In this document: positions 22,903 through 31,982 of the stretch, piece by piece | Numbering within the stretch: the first letter of the stretch is position 1 | How the letters are laid out: the number at the start of each line of letters is the position of its first letter | From: Thiobacillus sp. UBA2597 | GTDB lineage: Bacteria; Pseudomonadota; Gammaproteobacteria; Burkholderiales; Thiobacillaceae | Length of the DNA: 42,780 nucleotides | NCBI GenBank assembly: GCA_002339725.1 | Contig: DDKN01000049.1 | Location: 1 to 42,780 of the forward strand | Direction of reading: 5' to 3' | Program-made: the position numbers and the translations under genes | The notes under the pieces: generated by a model | Seen by the model: the letters and a program-made list of their open reading frames with translations, nothing else | Told to the model about the DNA's origin: nothing | Databases searched by the model: none

Positions 22903-23820
22903 TCAAGCCGCCAGTTCGCCCAATTTGAGCAGGAACAGGATGGCCAGCCAGAACAGGGTGACGCGCCAGATCAGGGCGGCCGCCCCTTCCAGATATTCGG
23001 GATCGGCCTCGTGGCCGGTACCCAGCTCGGCCCGCTCGAGGCTGGCATTGGGCAGGGGCACGGCGCCGCCGATCTTCACCCCGATGGCACCGGCACCCGC
23101 CGCCAGCAGCACGCCCTCGTTGCGCTCGCGCCACTGCCAGGCCTGGTTGCGCCAGCACTCCATGGCGCCCTGGAAATTGCCGGCGATGGCGAAGCTGAAG
23201 GCGATCACGCGCACCGGCAGCCAGTCGAGCAGGCTCTTGAGCCGGTCGACATGGCCCAGGAACTGGTCGCGCTCGGGAATCTGCGCATGCCAGTATTCGT
23301 GCAAGCTGTGGGTCAGGCGGAACAGCACGGCACCGAATGGCCCGAACAGCACGAACCAGAAAGCAACGCCGAGCAGTCGGCTGAACCCCGCGCGCAAGGC
23401 CTCTTCCAGGGCGAGCCGGGCGACATCGTCCGCGCCCAGGGCCTCGACCGAGCCGGGCCGCCAGCGCTTGAGTTCGTCCCTGGCCGCCTCGAGCTCGCCG
23501 GCGCGCAGGGCCAGCGCGATCTTGTTCAGGTGACCGCGCGCGGTCTTGAAGCCGAAACACAGATAGAGCACGAGCGCCGCCCAGAGCCAGCCGAGCAGAC
23601 CGAGCCCCCACCAGAGCAGCCCGCCGATCACGCCGGCCCCGATGGCCGGCAACAGCGCCCCCAGCCCCCAGGCCAACAGGCCCTGATAGGGTTGGCCGCC
23701 GTTGAAATGCTGGGCCAGCCAGTCGGCATAGCGCTCGATCAGGCGCTGCAGGCGCTTGGGCTGATTCGACGCCCAGTATTCCTCGATGGCCAGGGCGGCG
23801 ATCAGGATCAACAAACTCAT
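22903..23820 (-). CDS. CobD/CbiB-like (AmpE-type) integral membrane protein
   Basis: 305 residues with hydrophobic segments at about residues 1-13, 45-90, 150-170, 230-250 and 285-305. The segments GRLKSLLDWLPVRVIAFSFAIAGNF-like (DWLPVRVIAFSFAIAGNFQGAMECW) and GAGAIGVKIGG match the C-terminal part of the CbiB/CobD family of aminopropanol-linking cobalamin synthases and of AmpE. No other cobalamin gene is nearby, so B12 synthesis is doubtful and an AmpE-like, unassigned function is more likely. It overlaps the preceding gene by 4 bases (ATGA), which suggests the two products act together or at least are made together. Confidence 0.75.
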   Translation of the reverse strand: MSLLILIAALAIEEYWASNQPKRLQRLIERYADWLAQHFNGGQPYQGLLAWGLGALLPAIGAGVIGGLLWWGLGLLGWLWAALVLYLCFGFKTARGHLNKIALALRAGELEAARDELKRWRPGSVEALGADDVARLALEEALRAGFSRLLGVAFWFVLFGPFGAVLFRLTHSLHEYWHAQIPERDQFLGHVDRLKSLLDWLPVRVIAFSFAIAGNFQGAMECWRNQAWQWRERNEGVLLAAGAGAIGVKIGGAVPLPNASLERAELGTGHEADPEYLEGAAALIWRVTLFWLAILFLLKLGELAA

Positions 23821-24350
23821 GGCTGTTCCACCTCCACCGTCAACACTCCCATCTTCAGCACATGATCGGAAGCGGCGTAAAGCTCCACCGTCGGCATGGC
23901 GATGCGCTTGCCCTGTCGTTCAAGGTAATTTCCCAGCGCCTGATAGGCCCGGCTCGGCGCCAGCAGCATGCCGGCCTGCACCTGCGCCACCAGCACCGGG
24001 CGCGTCGGGATGGTGTCGATTTGGAGCGGTGCCCTGACCGTGCTGCCCGCCGGCACCAGGCAGCCGATGCGCCCCCGGCGCTCGGACTTGGCGACAGTGG
24101 CCGGATCGGAATAAAGCACGGTGATCGGCAGGCCGGGCTCGATGCCCTGCTCCTTCAATTGCCGGCGCACCTCCTCCAGAAGCTTGGGCAGCTTGGCGTA
24201 GTCGCCGATCTGCTCGAGGTAGGCATAGGTGTAGGGACCGCGCCGCTCGCTGCGGATATCGACCGGATTGAAACCGCCCCACCAGGCATAGACCAGCACG
24301 ATCGGCAGCACGAAGGCCAGCAGAAAGGGCAGGTATCGCTTGTAAGGCAC
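23817..24350 (-). CDS. Membrane-anchored GyrI-like (effector-binding fold) protein
   Basis: 177 residues. One N-terminal membrane segment (about residues 6-23, LPFLLAFVLPIVLVYAWW) anchors a soluble part that resembles GyrI-like/AraC effector-binding domains: GPYTYAYLEQIGDYAKLPKLLEEVRRQL, then ITVLYSDPATV, and the late VELYAASDHVLKMGVLTVEV. The side on which the domain sits cannot be decided. A longer frame starts 13 codons upstream at TTG, but the GTG at 24350 has GGAG 8 bases ahead and begins just before the membrane helix, so I prefer it. It overlaps the CobD/AmpE-like gene by 4 bases. The fold assignment is by pattern only. Confidence 0.65.
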   Translation of the reverse strand: MPYKRYLPFLLAFVLPIVLVYAWWGGFNPVDIRSERRGPYTYAYLEQIGDYAKLPKLLEEVRRQLKEQGIEPGLPITVLYSDPATVAKSERRGRIGCLVPAGSTVRAPLQIDTIPTRPVLVAQVQAGMLLAPSRAYQALGNYLERQGKRIAMPTVELYAASDHVLKMGVLTVEVEQP

Positions 24351-24658
24351 AGCATGGCTCCAAGGTGGGTTCTGCCGAAGATACACCAAGAACTCGCGCT
24401 GGCCCTACCCTATAATCGCATGTCACAAGGGGAACTCTTTAAGGCGTGCACGCGCCAGCCGCTCCCCTCTGTTCCCGGCCGCGCTGCCAGCACCCGCCTT
24501 CGGCGCGGCCAACCGGCGCACCATCCAGCACACCATGCGCCGGATGAAAAAAGCCTGGTCCGGCAGCCGGCCCCGTCATGGCGGCCGCGGCGGGATTCGG
24601 CTATTGTGGCCTTATGCAGACACCACTATCCGAATAACCGCGTCAGGACGGCTCCACC
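24351..24658. other. 308-base divergent intergenic region upstream of pfkA
   Basis: It separates the minus-strand GyrI-like gene from plus-strand pfkA. A perfect TATAAT lies at 24411-24416 on the plus strand without a recognisable -35 box, so it is only a possible promoter. An 80-codon frame from 24420 to 24662 ends in an ATGA overlap with pfkA, but its Arg/Pro/His-rich translation looks non-coding. I see no operator or riboswitch. Confidence 0.4.
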
Positions 24659-25780
24659 ATGACCAAACACATCGGCATCCTCACCGCCGGCGGCGACAGC
24701 CCCGGCCTCAACGCCGCCATCCGCGGCGTGGGCAAGGCCTGCCTGAGCCATTACGGCATGCGCATCGTCGGCTTCCGCGACGGCTTTCGCGGCCTCATGG
24801 AAAACCGCACCGCGCCGCTCGACGGCGGCCAGCTCTCCGGCATCCTCACCCTTGGCGGCACCATCCTCGGCACCAGCCGCGACAAGCCGCACAAGATGCC
24901 GGTGGGCGGCAAGCTCCTGGACATGACCGACGCCATCGTCGCCAACTACCATGAGCACCGGCTCGACTGCCTGGTCTGCCTGGGCGGCGGCGGCACCCTG
25001 AAGAACGCGCTGCGCCTCAAGCAGAAAGGGCTCAACGTCATCACCCTGCCCAAGACCATCGACAACGACGTGGCCGGCACCGACATCACCTTCGGTTTCG
25101 ACACCGCGCTGGGCATCGCCACCGAGGCGATCGACCGCCTGCATTCCACCGCGCACAGCCACCACCGCATCATCGTGGTCGAGATCATGGGTCACCGCGC
25201 CGGCTGGCTCGCGCTCGGCGCCGGCATCGCCGGCGGCGCCGACGTGATCCTGATCCCGGAGATCCCCTACGACATCGACAGCGTCGCCGAGGCGATCCGC
25301 GAGCGCGTGCGCGGCGGCAAGCCCTTCTCCATCGTCGCGGTGGCCGAGGGGGCGGTTTCGAAGCAGGAGCTGGCCGAACTCAAGGCGGCAATGCCCAAGA
25401 AGCCGGCCAAGGTCAAGCTGCTCAAGCGCCGGGCGGACGACACCGAGGCCGATACCGCGGAACTGATCTATGCCGCCCGCACGCTGCGCCTGGCCAAGCA
25501 ACTCGAGCGCATGACCGGGCTGGAGACGCGGGTGACCATCCTCGGCCACCTGCAGCGCGGCGGCACGCCCTCGGCCGCCGATCGCATGCTCGCCACGCGG
25601 CTCGGCACCGCCGCCGCCGATCTGATCGCCCAGGGCAAATACGGCGTGATGGTGGCGGCCCGGGGCGAGGGTAGCCGGCCGGTGAAGCTGGAAGACGTGG
25701 CGGGCCAGGTCAAGACCGTGCCGCCCGACCATCCCTGGATTCTCAGCGCGCGCCGGGTCGGCACCAACTTCGGCGACTGA
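24659..25780 (+). CDS. pfkA: 6-phosphofructokinase (phosphate donor uncertain)
   Basis: Phosphorylates fructose 6-phosphate in glycolysis. The 373 residues show the family blocks: TAGGDSPGLNAAIRG, the donor site GGGGT at 109-113, PKTIDND at 131-137, and MGHRAGWLALGAGIAGGADVILIPE, plus LGHLQRGGTPSAADR near the end. The donor markers are mixed. Gly112 at the E. coli Gly104 position points to ATP, while Lys132 in place of the E. coli glycine (PGTIDND) is the mark of pyrophosphate-dependent enzymes and of ATP enzymes of the same clade; Gly111 replaces the usual Asp103. So ATP versus pyrophosphate use cannot be settled. It stands alone, followed by a DJ-1/PfpI gene after 48 bases. Confidence 0.92.
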   Translation: MTKHIGILTAGGDSPGLNAAIRGVGKACLSHYGMRIVGFRDGFRGLMENRTAPLDGGQLSGILTLGGTILGTSRDKPHKMPVGGKLLDMTDAIVANYHEHRLDCLVCLGGGGTLKNALRLKQKGLNVITLPKTIDNDVAGTDITFGFDTALGIATEAIDRLHSTAHSHHRIIVVEIMGHRAGWLALGAGIAGGADVILIPEIPYDIDSVAEAIRERVRGGKPFSIVAVAEGAVSKQELAELKAAMPKKPAKVKLLKRRADDTEADTAELIYAARTLRLAKQLERMTGLETRVTILGHLQRGGTPSAADRMLATRLGTAAADLIAQGKYGVMVAARGEGSRPVKLEDVAGQVKTVPPDHPWILSARRVGTNFGD

Positions 25781-25828
25781 ATTCAACAGGCCGGCAGGCA
25801 GCCGAGATACTGGTAAGAGGAGCACAAG

Positions 25829-26335
25829 ATGAAAGCACTGATCGTGACCGCCGAAGCGTTCGAGGACAGCGAATTGTTCGTGCCCAAGGAGGCCTTGGAA
25901 AAAGCCGGCATCCAGGTCGACATCGCCACGCCGGAAAAGGGCCACCAGTTCCAGGGCAAGCATGGCGGCAAGGTGCTGGCCGATCTGACGCTGCGCGAGG
26001 TGGCGGTCGATGACTACGATCTGCTCGTGCTGCCGGGCGGCAAGGCCCCGGCCCGGCTGCGCCACGACGAGCACGCCCAGCGCATCGCCAAGGCCTTCTT
26101 CAAGGCTGGCAAGCCGGTGGCCGCCATCTGCCATGGCCCGCAGATCCTGGTGAGCGCCCGCCTGCTGGAAGGACGCCGCGCCACCTGCTACAAAGGCATC
26201 GCCCAGGAACTCAAGGACAACGGCGCCTGCTACGAGGACAGCCCCGTGGTGGTGGACGGCAAGCTCGTCACCGCGCGCGAGCCGGGCGACCTGCCGCAAT
26301 TCGTGCAGGCGATGCTCAAGCTGGTGCAGGGCTGA
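25829..26335 (+). CDS. DJ-1/PfpI family protein
   Basis: 168 residues of the class I glutamine-amidotransferase-like fold. The nucleophile is Cys101 in AICHGPQ, and the conserved acidic residue lies in AFEDSELFVP near position 15, as in PfpI/YhbO proteins. Relatives have been described as proteases, deglycases or methylglyoxal-detoxifying enzymes; which applies here is open. The ribosome site AAGAGGAG precedes the ATG by about 6 bases. Its position 48 bases after phosphofructokinase makes a role against glycolytic dicarbonyl by-products attractive, but that is inference from context only. Confidence 0.9.
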   Translation: MKALIVTAEAFEDSELFVPKEALEKAGIQVDIATPEKGHQFQGKHGGKVLADLTLREVAVDDYDLLVLPGGKAPARLRHDEHAQRIAKAFFKAGKPVAAICHGPQILVSARLLEGRRATCYKGIAQELKDNGACYEDSPVVVDGKLVTAREPGDLPQFVQAMLKLVQG

Positions 26336-26397
26336 CCGGGCATGGGAGTGATGCGGCCCGGCCCTTCCTGCCTCCAGCCGGGGCGAGCGGATGACGC

Positions 26398-27168
26398 ATG
26401 AAACTGTTCGCTGGCCGACAGACCATGCCCCCGGCCGCACCGGCCCGGCCTCAACCGGCACCCGGTCAGGCCGTGTTTCGCGCCCAGGGCTTGACCAAGG
26501 TCTACCGCATGGGCGAGGTCGAGGTGCCGGCCCTGCGCGGCATCGACCTGCAACTGAACGCCGGTGAGCTGGTGGTGTTGCTCGGCCCCTCGGGCAGTGG
26601 CAAGTCCACCCTGCTCAACATCCTGGGCGGGCTGGATGCGCCCACCAGCGGCGAGGTCTGGTACCTCGACCACAAGCTGTCCGGCGCCAGCGAGGCCGAA
26701 CTCACCCGCTTTCGGCGCGAGCATGTCGGCTTTGTCTTCCAGTTCTACAACCTCATCCCCAGTCTGACCGCCCGGGAAAACGTGGCGGCGGTGACCGAGA
26801 TCGCCCCCTCGCCCATGCGGCCGGAGGATGCGCTGCATCTGGTCGGCCTGGGCGAACGCCTGGACCATTTTCCGGCGCAGATGTCGGGCGGCGAACAGCA
26901 GCGGGTGGCGATCGCCCGCGCCATCGCCAAGAACCCGGCGGTGTTGCTGTGCGACGAACCCACCGGCGCGCTCGACTCGCAGACCGGCGTGGTGGTGCTG
27001 GAGGCCCTGGAAAAGGTCAACCGCGAACTGGGCACGCTCACCGTGCTCATCACCCATAACGTCGGCATCGCCGACATGGCCGATCGTGTCATCCGGCTGT
27101 CGGACGGCCGGATCAGCGGGATTCGCGCCAACCCGAGTAAGAAGCCGGCACGGGAACTGAGCTGGTGA
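26398..27168 (+). CDS. ABC transporter ATPase, MacB/LolD type
   Basis: 256-residue nucleotide-binding subunit. Walker A is GPSGSGKST (about residues 64-72), the Q-loop FQFYNLIPSL, the signature SGGEQQR and Walker B VLLCDEPTGALD, followed by the H-loop ITHN. A Pro/Ala-rich N-terminal extension of about 27 residues precedes the domain. The stop overlaps the permease start as GTGA, and a membrane fusion protein gene follows, so the three form one export machine. This ATPase class powers FtsX-type permeases that move lipoproteins, peptides or macrolides across the envelope rather than importing solutes. Confidence 0.93.
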   Translation: MKLFAGRQTMPPAAPARPQPAPGQAVFRAQGLTKVYRMGEVEVPALRGIDLQLNAGELVVLLGPSGSGKSTLLNILGGLDAPTSGEVWYLDHKLSGASEAELTRFRREHVGFVFQFYNLIPSLTARENVAAVTEIAPSPMRPEDALHLVGLGERLDHFPAQMSGGEQQRVAIARAIAKNPAVLLCDEPTGALDSQTGVVVLEALEKVNRELGTLTVLITHNVGIADMADRVIRLSDGRISGIRANPSKKPARELSW

Positions 27169-29531
27169 GCGCCCTCAACCTCAAGCTGCTGCGCGACCTC
27201 TGGCACCTGCGCGGCCAAGTGCTCGCCATCGCGGCGGTGATCATGGGCGGCGTGGCCACCCTGGTGATGTCGCTGTCCACCTACGATTCCCTGTTCGAGA
27301 CGCGCGAGCGCTTTTACCGGGAATACCGCTTTGCGCAGGTGTTCGCCAGCCTCAAGCGCGCCCCCGAGCCAGTGGCCGAACGGCTGCGGGCCATCCCGGG
27401 CGTGGCGCAGGTGGAGACGCGGGTGCTGGCCGGGGTCAAGCTGGAGCTGGACGGCTACACCGACCCCATGACCGGCCTGCTGCTCTCGCTGCCCGACGGC
27501 GGCGCACCCCTGCTCAACGGCCTGCACCTCAAGCGCGGGCGCATGGTCCAGCCTTTCAGTTCGGATGAGGTGGTGCTCTCCGATACCTATGCCGACGCCC
27601 ACCACCTGGAGCCGGGCGACAAGCTGGCCGCCATCATCAACGGCAAGCGCAAGCGGCTCACCATCGTCGGCGTGGCGCTTTCGCCGGAATTCGTCTACCA
27701 GATCGCCCCCGGCGCCATGTTCCCGGACTTCGCCCGTTACGGCGTGCTCTGGATGGGGCGCCACGCCCTGGCCGCCGCCTACGACATGGAGGGCGGCTTC
27801 AACCACGTCGCCCTCAGCCTCAGCCCCGGCGTGGCCGAACAGGACGTCATCGACCAGGTGGACGCAGTGCTCGCGCCCTATGGCGGCACCGGCGCCTACG
27901 GCCGCAAGCATCAATTCTCCAACCGCTTCCTCGACGAGGAACTCAAGCAGCTCAAAACCACGGCCACCGTGTTTCCCGCCATCTTCCTGGGGGTGGCGGC
28001 CTTTCTGCTGAACGTGGTGGTCAGCCGGCTCATCGCCACCCAGCGCGAGCAAATCGCCATCCTCAAGGCCTTCGGCTACGGCCATCTGGCCATCGGCTGG
28101 CACTACCTCAAACTGGTCATGGTGATGACCCTGGTCGGCGTTGCCGGCGGCGTGACCCTCGGCGCCTGGTTCGGCCAGGGCCTCGCCCGCGTCTATCTCG
28201 GTTTTTACCGCTTCCCCTATTTGGATTACCAACTGCATCCTGGCGTGATCGCGACCGCCCTGGCCGTGAGCCTGGGCGCCGGGGTGAGCGGCACCCTGTT
28301 CGCCGTCGGCCGGGCCATCCGGCTCGCCCCCGCCGAGGGCATGCGGCCGGAGACGCCGGCACTCTACCGCGCCACCCTGGCCGAACGCATCGGGCTGCAG
28401 CAATGGTTGAGCCAGCCCTCGCGCATGATTCTGCGCCATATCGAACGCCGGCCGGTGAAGGCCCTGCTCACCGTGTTCGGCATCGCCTGCGGCTGCGGCC
28501 TGATGATGGTGGGCAACTATCAGAAGGGGGCCATCGATTTCATGGTCGACGTGCAATTCCGCCAGGCCGCGCGGGAAGACCTGGCCGTCAGTTTCATCGA
28601 GCCCACCTCGGGCCGGGCCATGCACGAACTGCAGGCGCTGCCCGGCGTGCAGCAGGTCGAGGGGTTCCGCGAGGTGCCGGCGATCCTGCGTTTCGGGCAC
28701 CGGCATTATCGCGCCGCCCTGTATGGCATCCAGGCCGAAGGCCAGCTGCACCGCGCCCTGGACAGTACGCTGCGGCCCGTCTCCGTGCCGCCGGGCGGCG
28801 TGGTGCTCACCGATCACCTGGCCAACAACATCCTGCACATCAAGCCGGGCGATCTGCTGACGGTCGAGGTGCTGGAGGGCAGTCGACCGGTGCGGCAGGT
28901 GCCGGTGCTCGGCATCACCAAGCAGTATCTCGGCGTCTCCGCCTACATGCAGCAGGACTCGCTCAACGCTTTGATGCGCGAAGGCAATGTGATTTCCGGG
29001 GCCTATCTCGGGCTCGATCCCGGTGCCGAGCCTGCCGTCTACGCCAAGCTGCACGAGCGGCCCCGGGTGCTCGGCATGGTGGCCAATGCCTCGGCCATCC
29101 GCAGCTTCTACGACACCATCGGCGAATTCGTGTTGTTCTACAACATGGTGGCCACCCTGCTCGCCGGCGCCATCGCCTTCGGCGTGGTCTACAACAGCGC
29201 CCGCATCGCGCTCTCCGAGCAGGGACGGGAACTGGCCAGCTTACGGGTGCTCGGCTTCACCCACGGCGAGATCGCCTATATCCTGCTGGGGGAACTGGCG
29301 CTGCTCACCCTGGCGGCGATCCCGCTCGGCTTTCTGGTGGGGCTGGGCCTGACCGGCATTTTGGTCATGGTCTTCGAGAGCGACCTCTACCGCTTGCCGC
29401 TGATCATCGAGCCGGCCAATTACGCCATGGGCGCCACCGTGGTCGTCATCTCGGCCCTGCTCTCAGGCCTGCTCGTCTGGCACCGTCTGGGGCGGCTCGA
29501 CCTGGTGGCGGTGCTGAAGGCGAGAGAGTGA
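27165..29531 (+). CDS. FtsX-like ABC transporter permease, two-module type
   Basis: 788-residue inner-membrane protein. An N-terminal membrane segment (about residues 18-38) leads to a periplasmic domain, then three helices at about 265-380; after a linker at about 415-430 the pattern repeats, with a helix at about 440-455, a second periplasmic domain and three helices at about 660-780. This duplicated MacB-periplasmic/FtsX layout (about 800 residues) is that of YbbP- and DevC-type permeases. The start is a GTG overlapping the ATPase stop. The substrate is unknown. Confidence 0.9.
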   Translation: MSALNLKLLRDLWHLRGQVLAIAAVIMGGVATLVMSLSTYDSLFETRERFYREYRFAQVFASLKRAPEPVAERLRAIPGVAQVETRVLAGVKLELDGYTDPMTGLLLSLPDGGAPLLNGLHLKRGRMVQPFSSDEVVLSDTYADAHHLEPGDKLAAIINGKRKRLTIVGVALSPEFVYQIAPGAMFPDFARYGVLWMGRHALAAAYDMEGGFNHVALSLSPGVAEQDVIDQVDAVLAPYGGTGAYGRKHQFSNRFLDEELKQLKTTATVFPAIFLGVAAFLLNVVVSRLIATQREQIAILKAFGYGHLAIGWHYLKLVMVMTLVGVAGGVTLGAWFGQGLARVYLGFYRFPYLDYQLHPGVIATALAVSLGAGVSGTLFAVGRAIRLAPAEGMRPETPALYRATLAERIGLQQWLSQPSRMILRHIERRPVKALLTVFGIACGCGLMMVGNYQKGAIDFMVDVQFRQAAREDLAVSFIEPTSGRAMHELQALPGVQQVEGFREVPAILRFGHRHYRAALYGIQAEGQLHRALDSTLRPVSVPPGGVVLTDHLANNILHIKPGDLLTVEVLEGSRPVRQVPVLGITKQYLGVSAYMQQDSLNALMREGNVISGAYLGLDPGAEPAVYAKLHERPRVLGMVANASAIRSFYDTIGEFVLFYNMVATLLAGAIAFGVVYNSARIALSEQGRELASLRVLGFTHGEIAYILLGELALLTLAAIPLGFLVGLGLTGILVMVFESDLYRLPLIIEPANYAMGATVVVISALLSGLLVWHRLGRLDLVAVLKARE

Positions 29532-29575
29532 AGCATGCGCACGCCATTTCCGGCGGCGCGTTTTAGGATGAATAC

Positions 29576-30769
29576 ATGACCCGCGCACGCCTCGGCCTCC
29601 TCCTGCTCGTCCTGCTCCTCGCCGGCGGCCTGATCTACGGCTTTCTGCCCCGGCCGCTGGCGGTGGACGTGGTCGAGGTCGGGCGCGCTCCCTTGGCCGT
29701 GACCGTGGAGGAAGAAGGCAGGACCCGGGTCATGGAGCGCTACGTGATCGCCGCCCCGGTGTCGGGCTATGCCCGGCGCATCGCGCTGAAAGTGGGCGAC
29801 CCGGTGGCGGCCGGCCAGGTTCTGGCCGTGCTCGAACCCGTGCGGGCCGATGCCCTCGACCCGCGCAGCCGCGCCCAGGCCCAGGCACAGGTCAACGCGG
29901 CCGAGGCCGCGCTGGCCGCGGCGCGCGAAAACGCCCGCGTGGCCGAGGCCGAGGCCAGGCTCGCGAGCCAGGACCTGGCGCGCATCGAACGGCTGGGACA
30001 GGAGAACTTCATCGCCCAGGCCGCCGTGGATCAGGCCCGCACCCGCTGGAGCAGCAGCCAGGCCGCGCGACAGGCCGCCGAGCATCAGGTCAACGTGGCG
30101 CGCTACCAACTCGACACCGCCCGCGCGCTGCTCACCCGGGCCGCCACCCTGCCAAGCGGCGGCGCCGGCGAGACACTGGCCGTGCGCTCGCCGGTGACCG
30201 CCCGCGTGCTCAAAGTCGTGCATGAAAGCGAGGGCACGGTGGCCGCCGGCCAACCCCTGCTCGAAATCGGCAACCCCGAGGCCCTCGAGGTGGAAGTGGA
30301 GGTGCTCTCCACCTCGGCCGTGCGCATCGCGCCCAAGTCCAGGGTCATCCTCGACCGCTGGGGCGGCGAAGGCGCTTTGCAGGGCACGGTGCGCCGGGTG
30401 GAACCGGCCGGCTTCACCAAGATTTCCGCGCTGGGGGTGGAGGAGCAGCGGGTGCGGGTGATCGTGGACTTCACCTCGCCGCGCGAGCTGTGGCAGCGGC
30501 TGGGCGACGGCTATCGGGTGGAGGCGATCTTCGTGGTCTGGGAAGACGCCGATGTGCTGCAGATTCCCACCAGCGCCCTCTTCCGCCATGACAATGGCTG
30601 GGCCGTTTTCGTGCTGGAAGATGGCCGGGCACGCCTGCGTCCGGTCAGCATCGGTCAGCGCACCGGGCTCAGGGCGCAGGTGCTGGACGGGCTCAAGCCG
30701 GGTGAGCGGGTGATCAGCCACCCGGACGACAAGGTGAAGGACGGCGCCCGGGTGAGGCCGCGCGCCTAG
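29576..30769 (+). CDS. Periplasmic membrane fusion protein (HlyD/MacA type) of the first ABC system
   Basis: 397 residues: a signal-anchor helix (about 5-25), a split lipoyl/biotinyl domain (RYVIAAPVSGYARRIALKVGDPVAAGQVLAVLEP and AVRSPVTARVLKVVHESEGTVAAGQPLLEIGN), a long Ala/Gln-rich coiled-coil hairpin at about 95-190 and a beta-barrel C-terminal part. It would bridge the permease to an outer-membrane channel, and no TolC-like gene is in the window. AGGA precedes the ATG at 29576, 44 bases after the permease. Its TAG stop shares a CTAG (30766-30769) with the convergent purT stop. Confidence 0.92.
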   Translation: MTRARLGLLLLVLLLAGGLIYGFLPRPLAVDVVEVGRAPLAVTVEEEGRTRVMERYVIAAPVSGYARRIALKVGDPVAAGQVLAVLEPVRADALDPRSRAQAQAQVNAAEAALAAARENARVAEAEARLASQDLARIERLGQENFIAQAAVDQARTRWSSSQAARQAAEHQVNVARYQLDTARALLTRAATLPSGGAGETLAVRSPVTARVLKVVHESEGTVAAGQPLLEIGNPEALEVEVEVLSTSAVRIAPKSRVILDRWGGEGALQGTVRRVEPAGFTKISALGVEEQRVRVIVDFTSPRELWQRLGDGYRVEAIFVVWEDADVLQIPTSALFRHDNGWAVFVLEDGRARLRPVSIGQRTGLRAQVLDGLKPGERVISHPDDKVKDGARVRPRA

Positions 30770-31971
30770 CTGGCTGAACGCACCGGCCGCACCCGGCTGG
30801 CCGCCGCTTTGGCCCGGGCCCGCGCCTCGTCGGTGTCGCGCCCCTCGGCCAGGGCCACGCCCATGCGCCGGCGCTCGAACGCCACCGGCTTGCCGAACAG
30901 GCGCAGATCGGTACCGGGAATCGCCAGGGCCTCGGCCACCCCTTCGTAGCGGATGCCCGCCGCCGCCACGCCGCCGTAGATCACGGCCGAGGCGCCGGGG
31001 TTGCGCAAGGACGTGTCCACCGGCAGGCCGAGGATGGCCCGGGCGTGCAGCTCGAACTCGCTCTGGCGTTGGCTGATCATGGTCACCATGCCGGTGTCGT
31101 GCGGCCGGGGGCTGACCTCGGAGAACCAGACCTGATCGCCCTTGACGAAGCACTCGACGCCGAACAACCCCAGGCCGCCCAGGTCATCGGTCACCGCCTG
31201 GGCGATGGCGCGGGCCTTGCCCAGGGCGGCCGGGCTCATGGCCTGCGGCTGCCAGCTCTCGACGTAATCGCCCTGCACCTGGACGTGGCCGATCGGCTCG
31301 CAGAAATGGGTGTGCACCTGGCCGTCGGCGCCCATGGCCCGCACGGTGAGCTGGGTGATCTCGTAGTCGAAATCGATGAAGCCCTCGACGATGACGCGGC
31401 CCTTGGCCACCCGGCCGCCGGCGTTGGCGTAGTCCCAGGCGGCCTTGAGGGCAGCGGGGCCGTCCACCTTCGACTGGCCCTTGCCCGAGGAGGACATCAC
31501 CGGCTTCACCACGCAGGGATAGCCAATGCCGCCGTCGATGGCGGCCTGCAACTGCTCGAAGCTATCGGCGAAGGCATAGGGCGAGGTCGGCAGCTTCAGG
31601 GTCTCGGCCGCCAGCCGGCGGATGCCCTCGCGGTTCATGGTCAGATTGGCGGCGCGCGCGGTGGGAATCACCTGGCAGATGCCGGCCCGCTCCAACTCCA
31701 GCAGGGTCTCGGTGGCGATGGCCTCGATCTCCGGCACCACGAGGTGCGGCCGTTCGCTCTCGATCAGCCGAGTGAGCACCTGGCCATCGGTCATGTCGAT
31801 CACCTGGCCCCGATGCGCCACCTGATGACCGGGCGCATTGTCGTAGCGATCGACGGCGATCACCTCCACGCCCAGGCGCTGCAGGGCGATGATCACCTCC
31901 TTGCCCAGTTCGCCCGCCCCCAAAAGCATGACCCGGGTGGCGGACGGCGACAGCGGCGTACCGATCTGCAT
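30766..31971 (-). CDS. purT: Formate-dependent phosphoribosylglycinamide formyltransferase 2
   Basis: ATP-grasp enzyme that makes formyl-GAR from GAR, formate and ATP in purine synthesis, a folate-free alternative to PurN. The 401-residue length is standard. Motifs: VMLLGAGELGKEV at the N terminus, VVKPVMSSSGKGQS (phosphate loop), GRVIVEGFIDFDYEITQLTVRA, and GLFGVECFV with SEVSPRPHDTGMVT near the end. GGAGACGCC before the ATG at 31971 supports the start. It follows the unrecognised gene by 11 bases, so it shares its transcript. A second PRPP-pathway enzyme may exist elsewhere. Confidence 0.97.
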   Translation of the reverse strand: MQIGTPLSPSATRVMLLGAGELGKEVIIALQRLGVEVIAVDRYDNAPGHQVAHRGQVIDMTDGQVLTRLIESERPHLVVPEIEAIATETLLELERAGICQVIPTARAANLTMNREGIRRLAAETLKLPTSPYAFADSFEQLQAAIDGGIGYPCVVKPVMSSSGKGQSKVDGPAALKAAWDYANAGGRVAKGRVIVEGFIDFDYEITQLTVRAMGADGQVHTHFCEPIGHVQVQGDYVESWQPQAMSPAALGKARAIAQAVTDDLGGLGLFGVECFVKGDQVWFSEVSPRPHDTGMVTMISQRQSEFELHARAILGLPVDTSLRNPGASAVIYGGVAAAGIRYEGVAEALAIPGTDLRLFGKPVAFERRRMGVALAEGRDTDEARARAKAAASRVRPVRSAS

Positions 31972-31982
31972 GGCGTCTCCTT

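Noticed and set aside
24420..24662. 80-codon frame upstream of pfkA, following a TATAAT and ending in an ATGA overlap
   Set aside because: The translation is rich in Arg, Pro and His in a way typical of non-coding GC-rich DNA, has no recognisable ribosome site, and its ATG lies too close to the TATAAT to be transcribed from it.
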